From the NCBI RefSeq assembly GCF_900143695.1, contig NZ_FRFE01000027.1, forward strand, positions 1-64,000: DNA of 64,000 nt, read 5' to 3'. The stretch is from Desulfopila aestuarii DSM 18488 (GTDB lineage: Bacteria; Desulfobacterota; Desulfobulbia; Desulfobulbales; Desulfocapsaceae). The notes under the pieces are model-generated. The model was not told where the DNA came from. It was given only the letters and a program-made list of their open reading frames with translations, and ran no database searches. The position numbers were made by a program, and so were the translations under genes. Positions 8,986-18,127 of this stretch are shown here, one piece after another (the first letter of the stretch is position 1; every line of letters starts with the position of its first letter).

Positions 8986-9588
8986 TCATCGCAACATATC
9001 GGGGTAACCAGGATCCATGAAATTCCTAAGCAATTGGATACCGGCAGGGGTCATGATCGATTCGGGATGAAACTGCACTCCTTCAAGTGGTAGCGTTTTG
9101 TGCCGGAGCCCCATCAATTCGCCCTCATCGGTGCGACATGTAACCATAAAACAATCGGGTAAAGTTGCTTCCTCCACCACTAATGAATGGTATCGCATTC
9201 CGTCAAAAGGGCTGGGCAATCCGGTAAAGACTCCCTTGCCGTCATGGTGCATAGGGCTGGTTTTACCGTGCATGATCCGCGAGGCCCGGACAGTTTGGCC
9301 ACCGAACGCCTCTCCCATTGACTGATGCCCGAGGCAGACCCCAAGAATAGGGATCTTTCCGGCAAAAGTGACGATAGTTTCAATGGAGATTCCCGCCTCT
9401 TTCGGCGTACATGGACCGGGAGAAATGAGAAGTCGACGCGGGTTCAGCTCAGCAATCTCCTGGACCGTTATCTTATCGTTACGATAAACCTGAATTTCTT
9501 CATCAACGCCGTCTGCACGCATGTTGCCGGCGATGGTCTGGACGATATTATAGGTAAAGGAGTCGTAGTTATCGATGAGTACCAGCAT
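8986..9588 (-). CDS. trpG: Anthranilate synthase glutamine amidotransferase subunit
   Basis: This class I glutaminase supplies ammonia to TrpE. The nucleophile cysteine sits in GVCLGHQ near residue 84, and the His/Glu pair lies in QFHPESI near residue 175. The N-terminus [11 protein letters not shown] is typical. The same family serves as PabA in folate synthesis, and one subunit may serve both enzymes. The position directly behind trpE (three bases apart) and before trpD assigns the tryptophan role. Confidence 0.95.
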   Translation of the reverse strand: MLVLIDNYDSFTYNIVQTIAGNMRADGVDEEIQVYRNDKITVQEIAELNPRRLLISPGPCTPKEAGISIETIVTFAGKIPILGVCLGHQSMGEAFGGQTVRASRIMHGKTSPMHHDGKGVFTGLPSPFDGMRYHSLVVEEATLPDCFMVTCRTDEGELMGLRHKTLPLEGVQFHPESIMTPAGIQLLRNFMDPGYPDMLR

Positions 9589-9591
9589 GGC

Positions 9592-11097
9592 CTAGAATCC
9601 TTTCTCAGCAAGCTCAAGTGCTCTGCGCAATCCCATGGATTTGTTAATAGTTTCTTCGTATTCCATTTGCGGATCCGAATCCGCCACAATGCCAGCGCCG
9701 GCCTGTACCCACAAATTGTTGCCCTTCATAATGAACGTACGGATAGTGATGCAGAAGTCCATATTGCCTGAGAACCCGAAATAACCAATTGAACCAGCGT
9801 AAGGTCCACGTCGCTCAGTCTCAAGTTCGTCAATGATTTCCATAGCCCGGATTTTCGGGGCGCCGCTCACAGTGCCAGCCGGGAAACAGGCAGACATCAC
9901 ATCGAACTGATCCTTACCATCAGCAATGACCCCATGTACACCGGATACGATATGCATCACATGGCTGTAACGCTCAATCACCAGCAGATCACGCACTTCA
10001 ACTGATCCACCCTTGGCGACCCGGCCCACATCGTTACGACCAAGATCGACAAGCATCAGGTGCTCTGCCCTCTCCTTGGGATCAGCCAGCAGCTCCTCTT
10101 CAAGCGCCAGATCTTCTTCATCAGAAGCGCCACGTTTTCTGGTGCCGGCGATGGGGCGGAGTTCGATATGCTCATCGGATTTTCTGACGAGGATCTCAGG
10201 TGATGAACCAATCTGGACCACATCGTCCAGTTTGAGATAAAAGAGATATGGACTGGGATTGATATGCCTGAGCGCCCGGTACAACAGGGTCGGTGAAAGA
10301 TCTGTGGTGGTATGAAAGCGTTGTGACAGCACCACCTGAATGATGTCACCAGCCCGGATATATTCCTTAGCTCGTTCCACCATTTCTCTAAACTGCGCTT
10401 CCTCCATATTTGAGCGAAACTCATGGGGCGTCGACATTGCCCCACTACCACTTTGCATAAACGATTCGGGCACCGGACCTCTCAAGCGAGTGATAACCCG
10501 ATCAATCGTTTCCTTTGCTGAACCATATAATTTTTCGGCTGCACACCCTTTTTCCTGCCGCACCCAGCAGACGATGGTAACCTTCTGCTTCAGACTGTCA
10601 TAGGCGAGCACCACCCGTGGAATGATAAATGAGGAGTCTGGCAGGTCCAGGGGTTGTCGGTTGTCCGGTAACTCTTCCATGAACCGAACCATATCATAAC
10701 CTAGAAAACCTACAGCACCGCCACAGAATCTCGGTAACCCCTCATAATCAGGGGTCTCAAATTCTCCTACCAATGCCCGTAGCGCTTCCAGCGGATTCCC
10801 GCAACTGACCCTTGCCACTGGGCCATTATCGGTCATTTCCGTAATGGTGATTGCATCATCTCTCGAGACAAAGGTGAGGAGGGGATCAAAACCGATAAAG
10901 GAGTATCTTCCCCATTTCTCGCCGCCCTCCATACTCTCGAACAAAAAGATATGCTTATGATTCTCGGCAACCTTGGCAAAGATGGTCAGCGGTGTATCGA
11001 GGTCGGCAACTATTTCAGTATAGACCGGGATCAGTCGGGATGTTTCCAGCAAACTGGAAAAACCGGCAAGGTCGGGATAGTAATCTCGTGGTGGCAT
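9592..11097 (-). CDS. trpE: Anthranilate synthase component I
   Basis: TrpE makes anthranilate from chorismate and ammonia. The 501-residue protein has the N-terminal regulatory lobe including LFESMEGGEKWGRYSF, where LxxS binds feedback tryptophan. Its C-terminal chorismate-binding domain shows PIAGTRKRGASD, HLMLVDLGRNDVG and TVSGAPKIRAMEI. It opens the operon trpEGDCF. Only about 110 bases separate it from the rpsT terminator, so its promoter must lie there. I found no tryptophan-codon leader peptide in that space, so ribosome-mediated attenuation is not evident. Confidence 0.96.
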   Translation of the reverse strand: MPPRDYYPDLAGFSSLLETSRLIPVYTEIVADLDTPLTIFAKVAENHKHIFLFESMEGGEKWGRYSFIGFDPLLTFVSRDDAITITEMTDNGPVARVSCGNPLEALRALVGEFETPDYEGLPRFCGGAVGFLGYDMVRFMEELPDNRQPLDLPDSSFIIPRVVLAYDSLKQKVTIVCWVRQEKGCAAEKLYGSAKETIDRVITRLRGPVPESFMQSGSGAMSTPHEFRSNMEEAQFREMVERAKEYIRAGDIIQVVLSQRFHTTTDLSPTLLYRALRHINPSPYLFYLKLDDVVQIGSSPEILVRKSDEHIELRPIAGTRKRGASDEEDLALEEELLADPKERAEHLMLVDLGRNDVGRVAKGGSVEVRDLLVIERYSHVMHIVSGVHGVIADGKDQFDVMSACFPAGTVSGAPKIRAMEIIDELETERRGPYAGSIGYFGFSGNMDFCITIRTFIMKGNNLWVQAGAGIVADSDPQMEYEETINKSMGLRRALELAEKGF

Positions 11098-11211
11098 GGG
11101 AATACGGAATGGTCAAATACTTCACTGGCAATGAAAGGCTTCTTGTCTGTAAGAATGCTAACTTACCAGCAAGTTGCGACTATTGTCCAGCATCTTGGCG
11201 TAAAAGACAAA

Positions 11212-11244
11212 AAAAGCCGTGAAATCTAAGATTTCACGGCTTTT
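11212..11244. terminator. Bidirectional terminator between rpsT and trpE
   Basis: AAAAGCCGTGAAATCT and AGATTTCACGGCTTTT form a nearly perfect hairpin with a T run on the minus strand. It ends the rpsT transcript and isolates the trp operon behind it. Confidence 0.9.
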
Positions 11245-11294
11245 CTCGGCTCTACACCACATTACCGAAGAACGGTCAAACGAAGCAGGCGGAA

Positions 11295-11567
11295 TCAGGC
11301 AGCCGGCTCCATTTTATTCACGCGCTTGGTGAGGCGGGAAATTTTGCGTGAAGCAGTCTTCTTGTGAATGGTGCCTTTTGATGCGGTCTTGGCGATAACA
11401 GAAATTGCAGCTTTCAAGGCAGATTTCGCATCGTCCTCAACACCGGCGACGACGGCCTCATTGACTTTGCGAACCTCTGTTTTCATCTTCGACTTGTTAA
11501 CTCTATTGCGAAGACGTTGTTCCTGAGCCTGGCGATTTCTCTTTTCAGCTGATTTATGATTAGCCAC
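11295..11567 (-). CDS. rpsT: Ribosomal protein S20
   Basis: S20 binds 16S rRNA in the small subunit. The 90-residue basic protein begins (V/M)ANHKSAEKRNRQ and continues with the helical, lysine-rich bundle and KGTIHKKTASRKISRL. The start is GTG at 11567, fixed by AGGAGG ten bases upstream. The frame is open 22 codons further, but that stretch is leader. It is a single-gene unit with its own promoter and terminator. Confidence 0.96.
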   Translation of the reverse strand: MANHKSAEKRNRQAQEQRLRNRVNKSKMKTEVRKVNEAVVAGVEDDAKSALKAAISVIAKTASKGTIHKKTASRKISRLTKRVNKMEPAA

Positions 11568-11694
11568 GTATGAATTCCTCCTGTGATTAACTCTCGTATA
11601 TTCCAACCGGCTTCCCGGTATCATCCTGTACATACGACATCCGCCCCGGCTATCGGGGAGTCAACCGTACAATCTCAATATCGCAAAACAATGG

Positions 11695-11723
11695 TTTATA
11701 ATATAGAAACCAAGCCAAGTCAA
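11695..11723 (-). promoter_or_regulatory. Sigma-70 promoter of rpsT
   Basis: On the minus strand TTGACT and TATAAA stand 17 bases apart. This gives a leader of about 120 bases before the GTG start. That is long enough for S20 autoregulation, though this is not shown. Confidence 0.6.
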
Positions 11724-11991
11724 CAGCTATCGTTTGTTGGTTTTGCAAAAGCTGTGAAAAACCGGATGTTGTTGTCGATAGCTGTTTTCATGACCGTTCA
11801 GCCTGCCCAACCGGTCCGGCAAGAGCAGGCCATCCGTTATTCCTTCAGAGTATACCATAAAGAGACAACGCCTTTCCACCTGATGATTTGACACGATGCC
11901 CCAAGCTGCGATACTCTAGTAGAGAAACTTTTCTACCTTTTTTATTACGATAATCTCTTCAAACTCTTCGAATAGCAGGTATCATTACACA

Positions 11992-13092
11992 ATGGGCTTT
12001 CCGAAAATCTCATTTCGTATCGTTGAAAACAGAAGCTGCCCACTCTATGAGTACGGTGACTCATTCAATCTTACGGGTATAGCCATCCCGATCAGCAGTA
12101 ACAGTGAAAACACGTTTGTCACGACTGCTATCGTCAACTACCCTTTAGGCAAGCATACCTGTAAGATACTAAATGGCGACCTTGCGAAAATCATTATTCA
12201 GTATGAACGTGGCGACAAAGTTCCGGTCTGCATGATCAGCTGCAGCGGCTGCACCGGCTCAATCAAACTCGAGCATACCCTAGACGACAAGGTGCAGATT
12301 TCTGGCGGAGATCAGCAACTTTCCAACGAGATTGGCTCTATCTTGCATGTCCTCAGCGATTTCGCCTTTTTCAAGAACATTGACGAAAAAAACATGAGCA
12401 AAGTGGTCGGCTTTTTCAAGCTGATCAAACATCAAAAAGGCGATATCATCATCAGGAAGGGCGACCCGGGCGGTAACTTCTACATCATTGTCTCCGGCAG
12501 CGTCAATGTTTTGAATAACGCCGGCATCATCATCTCGACCCTTGGCCGTGGTGATGTTTTCGGTGAAATGAGCCTTATCTGCAACGATACCGTCAACGCC
12601 ACTATACAGGTAGTTGAACCGACCTCTATTCTTCAGATAGATCAGCATAATTTCAGAAAAATTCTCGATCGTTACCCCTCGATCCAGCTGTTTTTCTCGC
12701 GGCTGATGGCAGAACGTCTCAAAATCTCTAACCAGATCAGAGCTGAAGACCTCTCTTCGGGCATGATCGGCAATCTCTCAGAGATCCCGCCAGAGGCCCT
12801 GTTCCAGACTCTCAATGCCAACAGCAAGACCGGCATCCTGACCATAACCGGCCTCAGTAATGGTACCGCAAGATTCTCATTTCGCCAGGGATCGCTCATC
12901 AAAGCCAAATATGACAAGCATATGGGTGACAGCGCCTTTTATGAAGTTCTCAAGGAGAGTACCGGCCGGTTCCGCTTCACCCCGGGCATCCCGCCGGAAG
13001 ATTTTGAGATTCCGGAGGTTGGCTTCTTCATGAAATTACTGATGGAAGGAATGCGAAAACTCGACGAAGGTCGGAGCAAAAAGGCCAATTAA
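11992..13092 (+). CDS. Cyclic-nucleotide-binding and DUF4388 regulatory protein
   Basis: Three parts can be seen in 366 residues. Residues 1-95 form an N-terminal domain with cysteines (ENRSCPLYEYGDSF, MISCSGCTGS), reminiscent of small TIGR04076-type proteins. Residues 120-240 are a cNMP-binding fold, with GDIIIRKGDPGGNFYIIVSG and LGRGDVFGEMSLI. Residues 255-360 are a DUF4388-like domain (LFQTLNANSKTGILTI, GSLIKAKY, FRFTPG). DUF4388 occurs in gliding and signalling proteins of delta-type bacteria. No DNA-binding helix-turn-helix is visible, so it is probably not a Crp-type transcription factor. It is a single-gene unit ended by a strong hairpin. The ligand is unknown; the phosphate-cassette arginine of true cAMP binders is not apparent. 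Confidence 0.8.
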   Translation: MGFPKISFRIVENRSCPLYEYGDSFNLTGIAIPISSNSENTFVTTAIVNYPLGKHTCKILNGDLAKIIIQYERGDKVPVCMISCSGCTGSIKLEHTLDDKVQISGGDQQLSNEIGSILHVLSDFAFFKNIDEKNMSKVVGFFKLIKHQKGDIIIRKGDPGGNFYIIVSGSVNVLNNAGIIISTLGRGDVFGEMSLICNDTVNATIQVVEPTSILQIDQHNFRKILDRYPSIQLFFSRLMAERLKISNQIRAEDLSSGMIGNLSEIPPEALFQTLNANSKTGILTITGLSNGTARFSFRQGSLIKAKYDKHMGDSAFYEVLKESTGRFRFTPGIPPEDFEIPEVGFFMKLLMEGMRKLDEGRSKKAN

Positions 13093-13113
13093 CCAAATAA
13101 TTCCAAATAAAAA

Positions 13114-13157
13114 AAGAGAGGCGCATGGCCATCATTTGATAGCCATGCGCCTCTTTT
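13114..13157 (+). terminator. Rho-independent terminator
   Basis: AGAGGCGCATGGC and GCCATGCGCCTCT flank a loop of about a dozen bases, followed by a T run. It closes the cNMP-binding gene and may also act on the convergent U32 transcript. Confidence 0.9.
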
Positions 13158-13181
13158 TCTTTCATCAAAAATCGCTATGAT

Positions 13182-15416
13182 CTACTCCAGCTTACCGAGA
13201 TAGTTAAAGGTAGACAATTTCCCCAACCTTCCCGCGCCTGCAAGTCGATCCGCCAGCTCCTGCATATCCTTTTTACCGGATAGTCCTCCACTCAGATCCA
13301 CCACCACATAATCGAGACCAATCCCTTTCAACTCATGAAGATAGGGCAGTAACGAAAACGGACGAAGAGCACGGGTCTGGGTCAAGCCATCCTTCTTGGT
13401 GATGACAAAGCTTTCCTGCTTCGGACTGACTACGGGCCGCTCGTAAGGGAAAAACGGGGCAGCAATACGCGACGTAAACAGAGGCGGCACCCCATAGACT
13501 GTGAGACCAAGTCGCATATTTCGTTTGCCGCCAATTCGCTTTGTTGCCGGCACACCGGTCTGCTTATATCCTTGAATAGCTTCCCGCAATCCTTCCCTGT
13601 CTGCCTCGATTGCCAGCTGGCCGCACTCAAATCCAGCCTCAGCAGCCATCAATAGCGCCTGGTTATTCATCAGATTCAAGGTATAATCGGCGGACAAAAA
13701 GACCTTCTCGCCGCGAAAGAAATCGAGCTGACTGAAATGGCCAAGCTGATAGCAGCGAAAACCGGCACGAATAAGGGTAGCAATCTGTTTTTTCAACCGT
13801 CCCAGATCGCGATCAACCATGATTGGCGGCAATACCCAGGTAACATTTCGTATATTTTTACCGAGCAGCCGCTTCAACTCTCCGGCCTGGTTGACATTTT
13901 GACGGTCAAGCGAAAGTAAATACCGATCTGGGCGAAGTTCCATTTTGCCAAGAAGCGGCTTAACAGAGTCAAGCTTCAGCCACCAGTCTAGCGGCACCTT
14001 AGCGGGTGCACCCTTCTTGCCACCAGGCTGAGGACGCATTCCTCCCGGCTTAGACGTCGCAGCCTTGCCAGCCCCGTCAACGGTGTGACAGCACTCCCAT
14101 GCCTTCCATCTAATTTCCTGGATCTGACGAGCGTTCCGGCGCTGCGCTTTTACAATTTGCTCACGCACCATTTCTACAGGCAGGGCAACACGGTTCTGTG
14201 CTCCGCCATCTTTCGCCAAATCGACCTTGTAACAGTCGACATGTTGCCATGTTGATCCGGAAATTTCATCGGGCAACAGGATATTGACAACCTCTGCCGC
14301 GCCGGCACGATCAACCACCCCACTCTTCGATTCCAGACTTTTCAAAGAAAACGCCACCCGCTCCCCGGACGGCTCAAGATGGAGCCGCAGCCGATCGCCG
14401 ACAACAATCGGCTCTTTGAGCTTCAAATGGAGCCACTGCCGGCCCTCTTTTTGGGCAGGATTTCCGCCCCGACCGAGATGCAGGCCCATATTACCGGAAT
14501 GCAGTGGAGATATGGCATCTTGTGGTTGCGAAGAAAAGAAATAGCCCGGGCTGGTTTTTCGGCTTAAGGCTTCTTCAATCAACAACCGCGCTCCTGCCAG
14601 TGCTTCCCCATGGGTCTTGGGCGTGGAATCAATCATCAGCCGATATGCACTCACGACCTTTTCCACATATCGGGCAGATCGAAGCCGCCCTTCGATTTTA
14701 AGAGAAGCAATGCCAGCGTCTTTCAGATCCTGCACAGCCTCAAGGCCGTCCAGATCATTCATGGAAAACAGATAGCTACCCCGTCCTCCCGCCTTTGGAG
14801 CTTTCTTGCCAGGCGCAGAAGAGGTGTAGCCACGACGACAAGGCTGCACGCATCTGCCACGCAGACCACTTTTACCGCCTAAATAGGAAGAAAAAAGACA
14901 GAGGCCGGAATAGGAAAAGCACATGGCTCCATGAACAAAAACCTCTAACTCAACCTTGGTCCTGGCGGCAATCGCCTGAATCTCCGGAAGGGTCAACTCC
15001 CGCGCCAAGACCACCCGCTCACAGCCCAGACGGGAAAACATCTCCACTCCTTGCAGATTGTGAGCCGCGGCAAGAGTCGAGGCATGCATCTTCACGTCCG
15101 GAAAAAAACGGCGGATGAGGTTGATCAGCCCAAGATCCTGAACGATCAGAGCGTCCGGCTGCAACTGTTCAAGTACCCCAAGGGTATCAATCACCTCCGG
15201 CAACTCCTGCTCAAGCAGCAGGCTGTTGGCGGCAACATAGATTCGTTTACCATGTTCACGGCAGTAGCCGATCATGGCCCCGATCTCTTCAAGCTTCAGA
15301 TCACGGGCAAGGTTTCTGGCATTAAAACCAGGAACCCCGACATAGACAGCATCCGCCCCAGCTTCCAGAGCGGCATGAAAATTCTCAACATTTCCGGCAG
15401 GAGCCAGCAATTCCAT
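13182..15416 (-). CDS. U32-family peptidase-like protein (RlhA/YdcP-type), two-domain
   Basis: The 744-residue protein opens MELLAPAGNVENFHAALEAG, the standard U32 barrel start. It carries the U32 signature near residues 165-205: FVHGAMCFSYSGLC followed by LRGRCVQPCRR, with four cysteines likely to bind an Fe-S cluster. A collagenase-like/DUF3656 region follows, then a second barrel-like half. Relatives with this plan include E. coli RlhA, which is needed for hydroxylation of a 23S rRNA cytidine; related U32 proteins modify tRNA. A protease role is doubtful for the family. The assignment to RNA modification is inference by family. It stands alone on the minus strand. Confidence 0.8.
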   Translation of the reverse strand: MELLAPAGNVENFHAALEAGADAVYVGVPGFNARNLARDLKLEEIGAMIGYCREHGKRIYVAANSLLLEQELPEVIDTLGVLEQLQPDALIVQDLGLINLIRRFFPDVKMHASTLAAAHNLQGVEMFSRLGCERVVLARELTLPEIQAIAARTKVELEVFVHGAMCFSYSGLCLFSSYLGGKSGLRGRCVQPCRRGYTSSAPGKKAPKAGGRGSYLFSMNDLDGLEAVQDLKDAGIASLKIEGRLRSARYVEKVVSAYRLMIDSTPKTHGEALAGARLLIEEALSRKTSPGYFFSSQPQDAISPLHSGNMGLHLGRGGNPAQKEGRQWLHLKLKEPIVVGDRLRLHLEPSGERVAFSLKSLESKSGVVDRAGAAEVVNILLPDEISGSTWQHVDCYKVDLAKDGGAQNRVALPVEMVREQIVKAQRRNARQIQEIRWKAWECCHTVDGAGKAATSKPGGMRPQPGGKKGAPAKVPLDWWLKLDSVKPLLGKMELRPDRYLLSLDRQNVNQAGELKRLLGKNIRNVTWVLPPIMVDRDLGRLKKQIATLIRAGFRCYQLGHFSQLDFFRGEKVFLSADYTLNLMNNQALLMAAEAGFECGQLAIEADREGLREAIQGYKQTGVPATKRIGGKRNMRLGLTVYGVPPLFTSRIAAPFFPYERPVVSPKQESFVITKKDGLTQTRALRPFSLLPYLHELKGIGLDYVVVDLSGGLSGKKDMQELADRLAGAGRLGKLSTFNYLGKLE

Positions 15417-15501
15417 AAATCACTTCATCTTTTGTATTCAGCACTTCAATATTCCGCGATATTACGTCTACCAGAAATGCCATAAAATCTTTCAATTACC
15501 C

Positions 15502-16038
15502 TCAACACTCAACAACAACTTCGTTACAATCAGCATTCTCTTCGAGCAACACCTGAATGCGCTCCTTAGGCAGAATGGTTGCCTGCATACCTACATAATC
15601 TGGCTGAATAGGCAATTCCCTACCGCCCCGATCCACCAAGGCCGCAAGCTGAATAGTGTGTGGCCTCCCATAATCCATGATCGCTTCCATGGCGGCCCGG
15701 ATCGTTCTGCCGGTAAAAACCACATCATCCACCAGCACCAGATTGGTATTGTTCACATCAAAAGAGATATCTGTCGTCTTCACCACCGGATTCTGGGAAA
15801 TAAGGCTCCAGTCATCCCGATAGAGATTGATATCCAGACTGCCGTATTCGACTTGTCGCCCGCCCTGCTCTTCAAGAATCCTGCAGAGGCGCTTGGCAAG
15901 AAATACACCGCAGGTATGAATCCCAACAATGGCAAGGCTCTTAGCCCCCTGATTCCGCTCCAGAATCTGCAAGCCAACTCGTTTGAGGGCCAGGTCGATA
16001 TCCTGAGAAGTCATTATCGTACGTTTCTGTTCGCTCAC
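15502..16038 (-). CDS. pyrR: PyrR-type regulator / uracil phosphoribosyltransferase
   Basis: The 178-residue product has the PRPP-binding loop LVLVDDVVFTGRTIRAAM near residue 105 and the PyrR ending in a conserved acidic segment. In Gram-positives PyrR binds pyr mRNA leaders; elsewhere it may act mainly as a uracil salvage enzyme. It overlaps purN by four bases (ATGA), so it is cotranscribed with purine genes rather than pyrimidine genes. This unusual company may link uracil/PRPP use to purine synthesis. No pyr leader is in the window. Confidence 0.9.
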   Translation of the reverse strand: MSEQKRTIMTSQDIDLALKRVGLQILERNQGAKSLAIVGIHTCGVFLAKRLCRILEEQGGRQVEYGSLDINLYRDDWSLISQNPVVKTTDISFDVNNTNLVLVDDVVFTGRTIRAAMEAIMDYGRPHTIQLAALVDRGGRELPIQPDYVGMQATILPKERIQVLLEENADCNEVVVEC

Positions 16039-16616
16039 GCTTTCACCCGCCTCCAGAAGAACTCAACACCTTTCTCGGCAACTCGATTGATCGCCTCGGG
16101 AAAGGCCTCACACTCTACCTCAAACACCTTGGCAGCGATGGTATCCACATCATCGTCGTAACCCAGTTCGACAGATTTCTGCAAAATAATTGGCCCTTCA
16201 TCATATCGCTCGTTAGCGAAATGCACCGTACAGCCGCTCAAGGTACAGCCGCGGTCCTTGACGGCCTGATGGACATGATGCCCATAAAATCCATCCCCAC
16301 AAAACGACGGAATAAGCGAAGGATGAATATTGATCACTGCCCGGGCCAAAGAAGGCGGGGCAGTATACAACTTCAAATAGCCAGCCAGGCAAATCACATC
16401 CACATCGTAATTCTGGAGGATAGTATTTATTTCGTCATTGGTAGCGGCATGAAAAGCAGGATAACCATACTTTTCCGCCTTTGCCAGACCCAGCACGCCG
16501 GCAACATTGGAGACGACTACCTGAATCTGGGCGGCAAGAGTCCCCGCCTCAATACGTGCATGAAAATTATCAAGGGTTCTGCCGCTGCCTGAAAGCAGGA
16601 CTGCCATCTTCAACAT
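16035..16616 (-). CDS. purN: Phosphoribosylglycinamide formyltransferase
   Basis: PurN adds the first formyl group in purine synthesis using 10-formyltetrahydrofolate. The catalytic Asn/His lie in INIHPSLIPSF and the aspartate region in ERYDEGPII. GSGRTLDNF replaces the more common GSGSNLQA near the N-terminus. LAGYLKLYTA is conserved. At 193 residues it is of normal length. It begins two bases after purH stops and overlaps pyrR by four bases, so the three form one operon. Confidence 0.93.
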   Translation of the reverse strand: MLKMAVLLSGSGRTLDNFHARIEAGTLAAQIQVVVSNVAGVLGLAKAEKYGYPAFHAATNDEINTILQNYDVDVICLAGYLKLYTAPPSLARAVINIHPSLIPSFCGDGFYGHHVHQAVKDRGCTLSGCTVHFANERYDEGPIILQKSVELGYDDDVDTIAAKVFEVECEAFPEAINRVAEKGVEFFWRRVKA

Positions 16617-16618
16617 GG

Positions 16619-17239
16619 TTATTCTCCGGCAAAATATGGATTATTGTCGACATCAACCTTTTCAAGCCAGGCCGAAATGACCGTATCATACTGAGCGGTC
16701 AACGCAAAAACCTTGCGCGCCAGCCTAAACCGCGTTTTCAGAGTAGTGTTGCCAGTAGCCTTGATTTCAGACAGCACCTGCGGGTAATCAGCAGGATCGA
16801 CAATCACGGTCACGTCATGAAAATTCTTGGCGGATGAACGCAGCATTGTCGGTCCGCCAATATCGATATTTTCGATGGCGTCGGCCAGGGAGCAGTCAGG
16901 GTCTGCCACAGTCTTTTCAAATGCATACAGATTAACGGCAATAAGGTCGATATTTCCTATACCATGCTCAGCACATTGGCGGCGATGGTCTTCATTGGCC
17001 CGCTGATTTAAAATCCCACCATGCACCTTCGGATGCAGGGTCTTGACCCGACCGTCGAGCATCTCAGGAAAACCGGTGAACTCAGATACGTCTTTCACCT
17101 TGATTCCCGCCTCACGAATTTTCTTGGCGGTTCCGCCCGTCGATAGAATTTCAACCCCAAGGGCTGCAAGTTCACGGGCAAAACCCTCAATTCCGGACTT
17201 GTCAGTAAGACTGATCAGTGCACGTTCGATTTTCTGCAT
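16619..17239 (-). CDS. purH: IMP cyclohydrolase, stand-alone PurH N-terminal domain
   Basis: The 206-residue protein is the MGS-like IMP cyclohydrolase half of PurH only: [59 protein letters not shown] and [16 protein letters not shown]. It closes FAICAR to IMP. In most bacteria PurH is a fusion of about 520 residues with the AICAR formyltransferase; here the gene stops after the first domain, cleanly, and purN follows. The formyltransferase must be encoded elsewhere or replaced by another enzyme. A GGAGGG ribosome-binding site supports the start. Confidence 0.92.
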   Translation of the reverse strand: MQKIERALISLTDKSGIEGFARELAALGVEILSTGGTAKKIREAGIKVKDVSEFTGFPEMLDGRVKTLHPKVHGGILNQRANEDHRRQCAEHGIGNIDLIAVNLYAFEKTVADPDCSLADAIENIDIGGPTMLRSSAKNFHDVTVIVDPADYPQVLSEIKATGNTTLKTRFRLARKVFALTAQYDTVISAWLEKVDVDNNPYFAGE

Positions 17240-17347
17240 TATTCCCTCCAGTAAGACTGTTACGTATTTCGCTATAACGACAATTTTAAAAAAAATTTAA
17301 ACAATACTTGAGACAATCAATTCATCCAGCCAATCCGATCTACAACT

Positions 17348-17740
17348 CTAGTCTTTACGAATAAAGGCCTTGATCTTTCGCCTATCCCGCTTGCCAGGTC
17401 TCGTGACGGGGGCGGAATGGCCGGCATTCATCAGTCGGTTCAATTCCCGCTGCTGCTCGCGATCCCTGATACTCTCCTCAGATTCATCATAGAGCAAACG
17501 AGCTTCCGCTGCAGGCCGCCTGTAGGCGGAAATGGCCAACACCTGCACCTTAAAGGTATAGGGTCCTTTACTTATGTCCAGCTTATCATTTACCTTGACG
17601 ATTCGAGACGGCTTAATTCTGGCACCATTGAGATGCACTTTGCCTCCAGTGACAGCCTGAGATGCAAGCGATCTTGTCTTGAAAAAGCGTGCGGCCCAGA
17701 GCCATTTGTCCAGTCGAATGCCATCAGTGGAGTCATTCAT
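17348..17740 (-). CDS. hslR: S4-domain heat-shock RNA-binding protein, Hsp15-like
   Basis: The 130-residue protein has an S4 RNA-binding domain at its N-terminus (IRLDKWLWAARFFKTRSLA, then GGKVHLNGARIKPS). A basic tail ends PGKRDRRKIKAFIRKD. Hsp15 binds 50S subunits carrying stalled nascent chains so they can be recycled. The gene is single, on the minus strand, downstream of nothing obvious. Hsp15 is sure at family level; the stress regulation is not visible here. Confidence 0.88.
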   Translation of the reverse strand: MNDSTDGIRLDKWLWAARFFKTRSLASQAVTGGKVHLNGARIKPSRIVKVNDKLDISKGPYTFKVQVLAISAYRRPAAEARLLYDESEESIRDREQQRELNRLMNAGHSAPVTRPGKRDRRKIKAFIRKD

Positions 17741-18127
17741 AGGTTAACCTGTGGATTTTGACATACAAAGAACCGGAAATCCTTGAATCGTTCAGGTTAC
17801 ACTGATTTTCCCTTAAACGCTTGAAATTTTCCGTTACGACAAAAAGGCACCAGAGGTATTCGTCCGAATTATCTACATATTTCCCCAAGCACACCCGAAC
17901 ATTCTGCAACCACCTCCTAAAGCTTCATTGCCAACATCACTCGTATAAGTCCACATCGTTGCCCTTACATCACTATCCACACGAAAAGAATATTGTCGAT
18001 AGCCGGGAAAAAGGGTAAGTAAACTTCCTACAGGAATCACTGATATCTGCACCACTTGTCCTGTCCTGCCCTGCACAGGCCCAGGCAACACCAATGCCGT
18101 CCAGGCAATCCCTGCAGCGAGAAGGTT
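17741..18127. other. Intergenic region between hslR and folE2
   Basis: This spacer should hold the divergent promoters of hslR and folE2. It includes bases 18093-18125, which in another frame encode residues resembling the missing N-terminus of FolE2 (VQAIPAARRLCI). A minus-strand frame crosses the region and the folE2 start but has no recognised domains, and I do not call it. Confidence 0.4.

Noticed and set aside
11098-11211. Possible trp leader peptide
   Set aside because: The short frames here contain no tryptophan codons and no attenuator hairpin with a T run precedes trpE.
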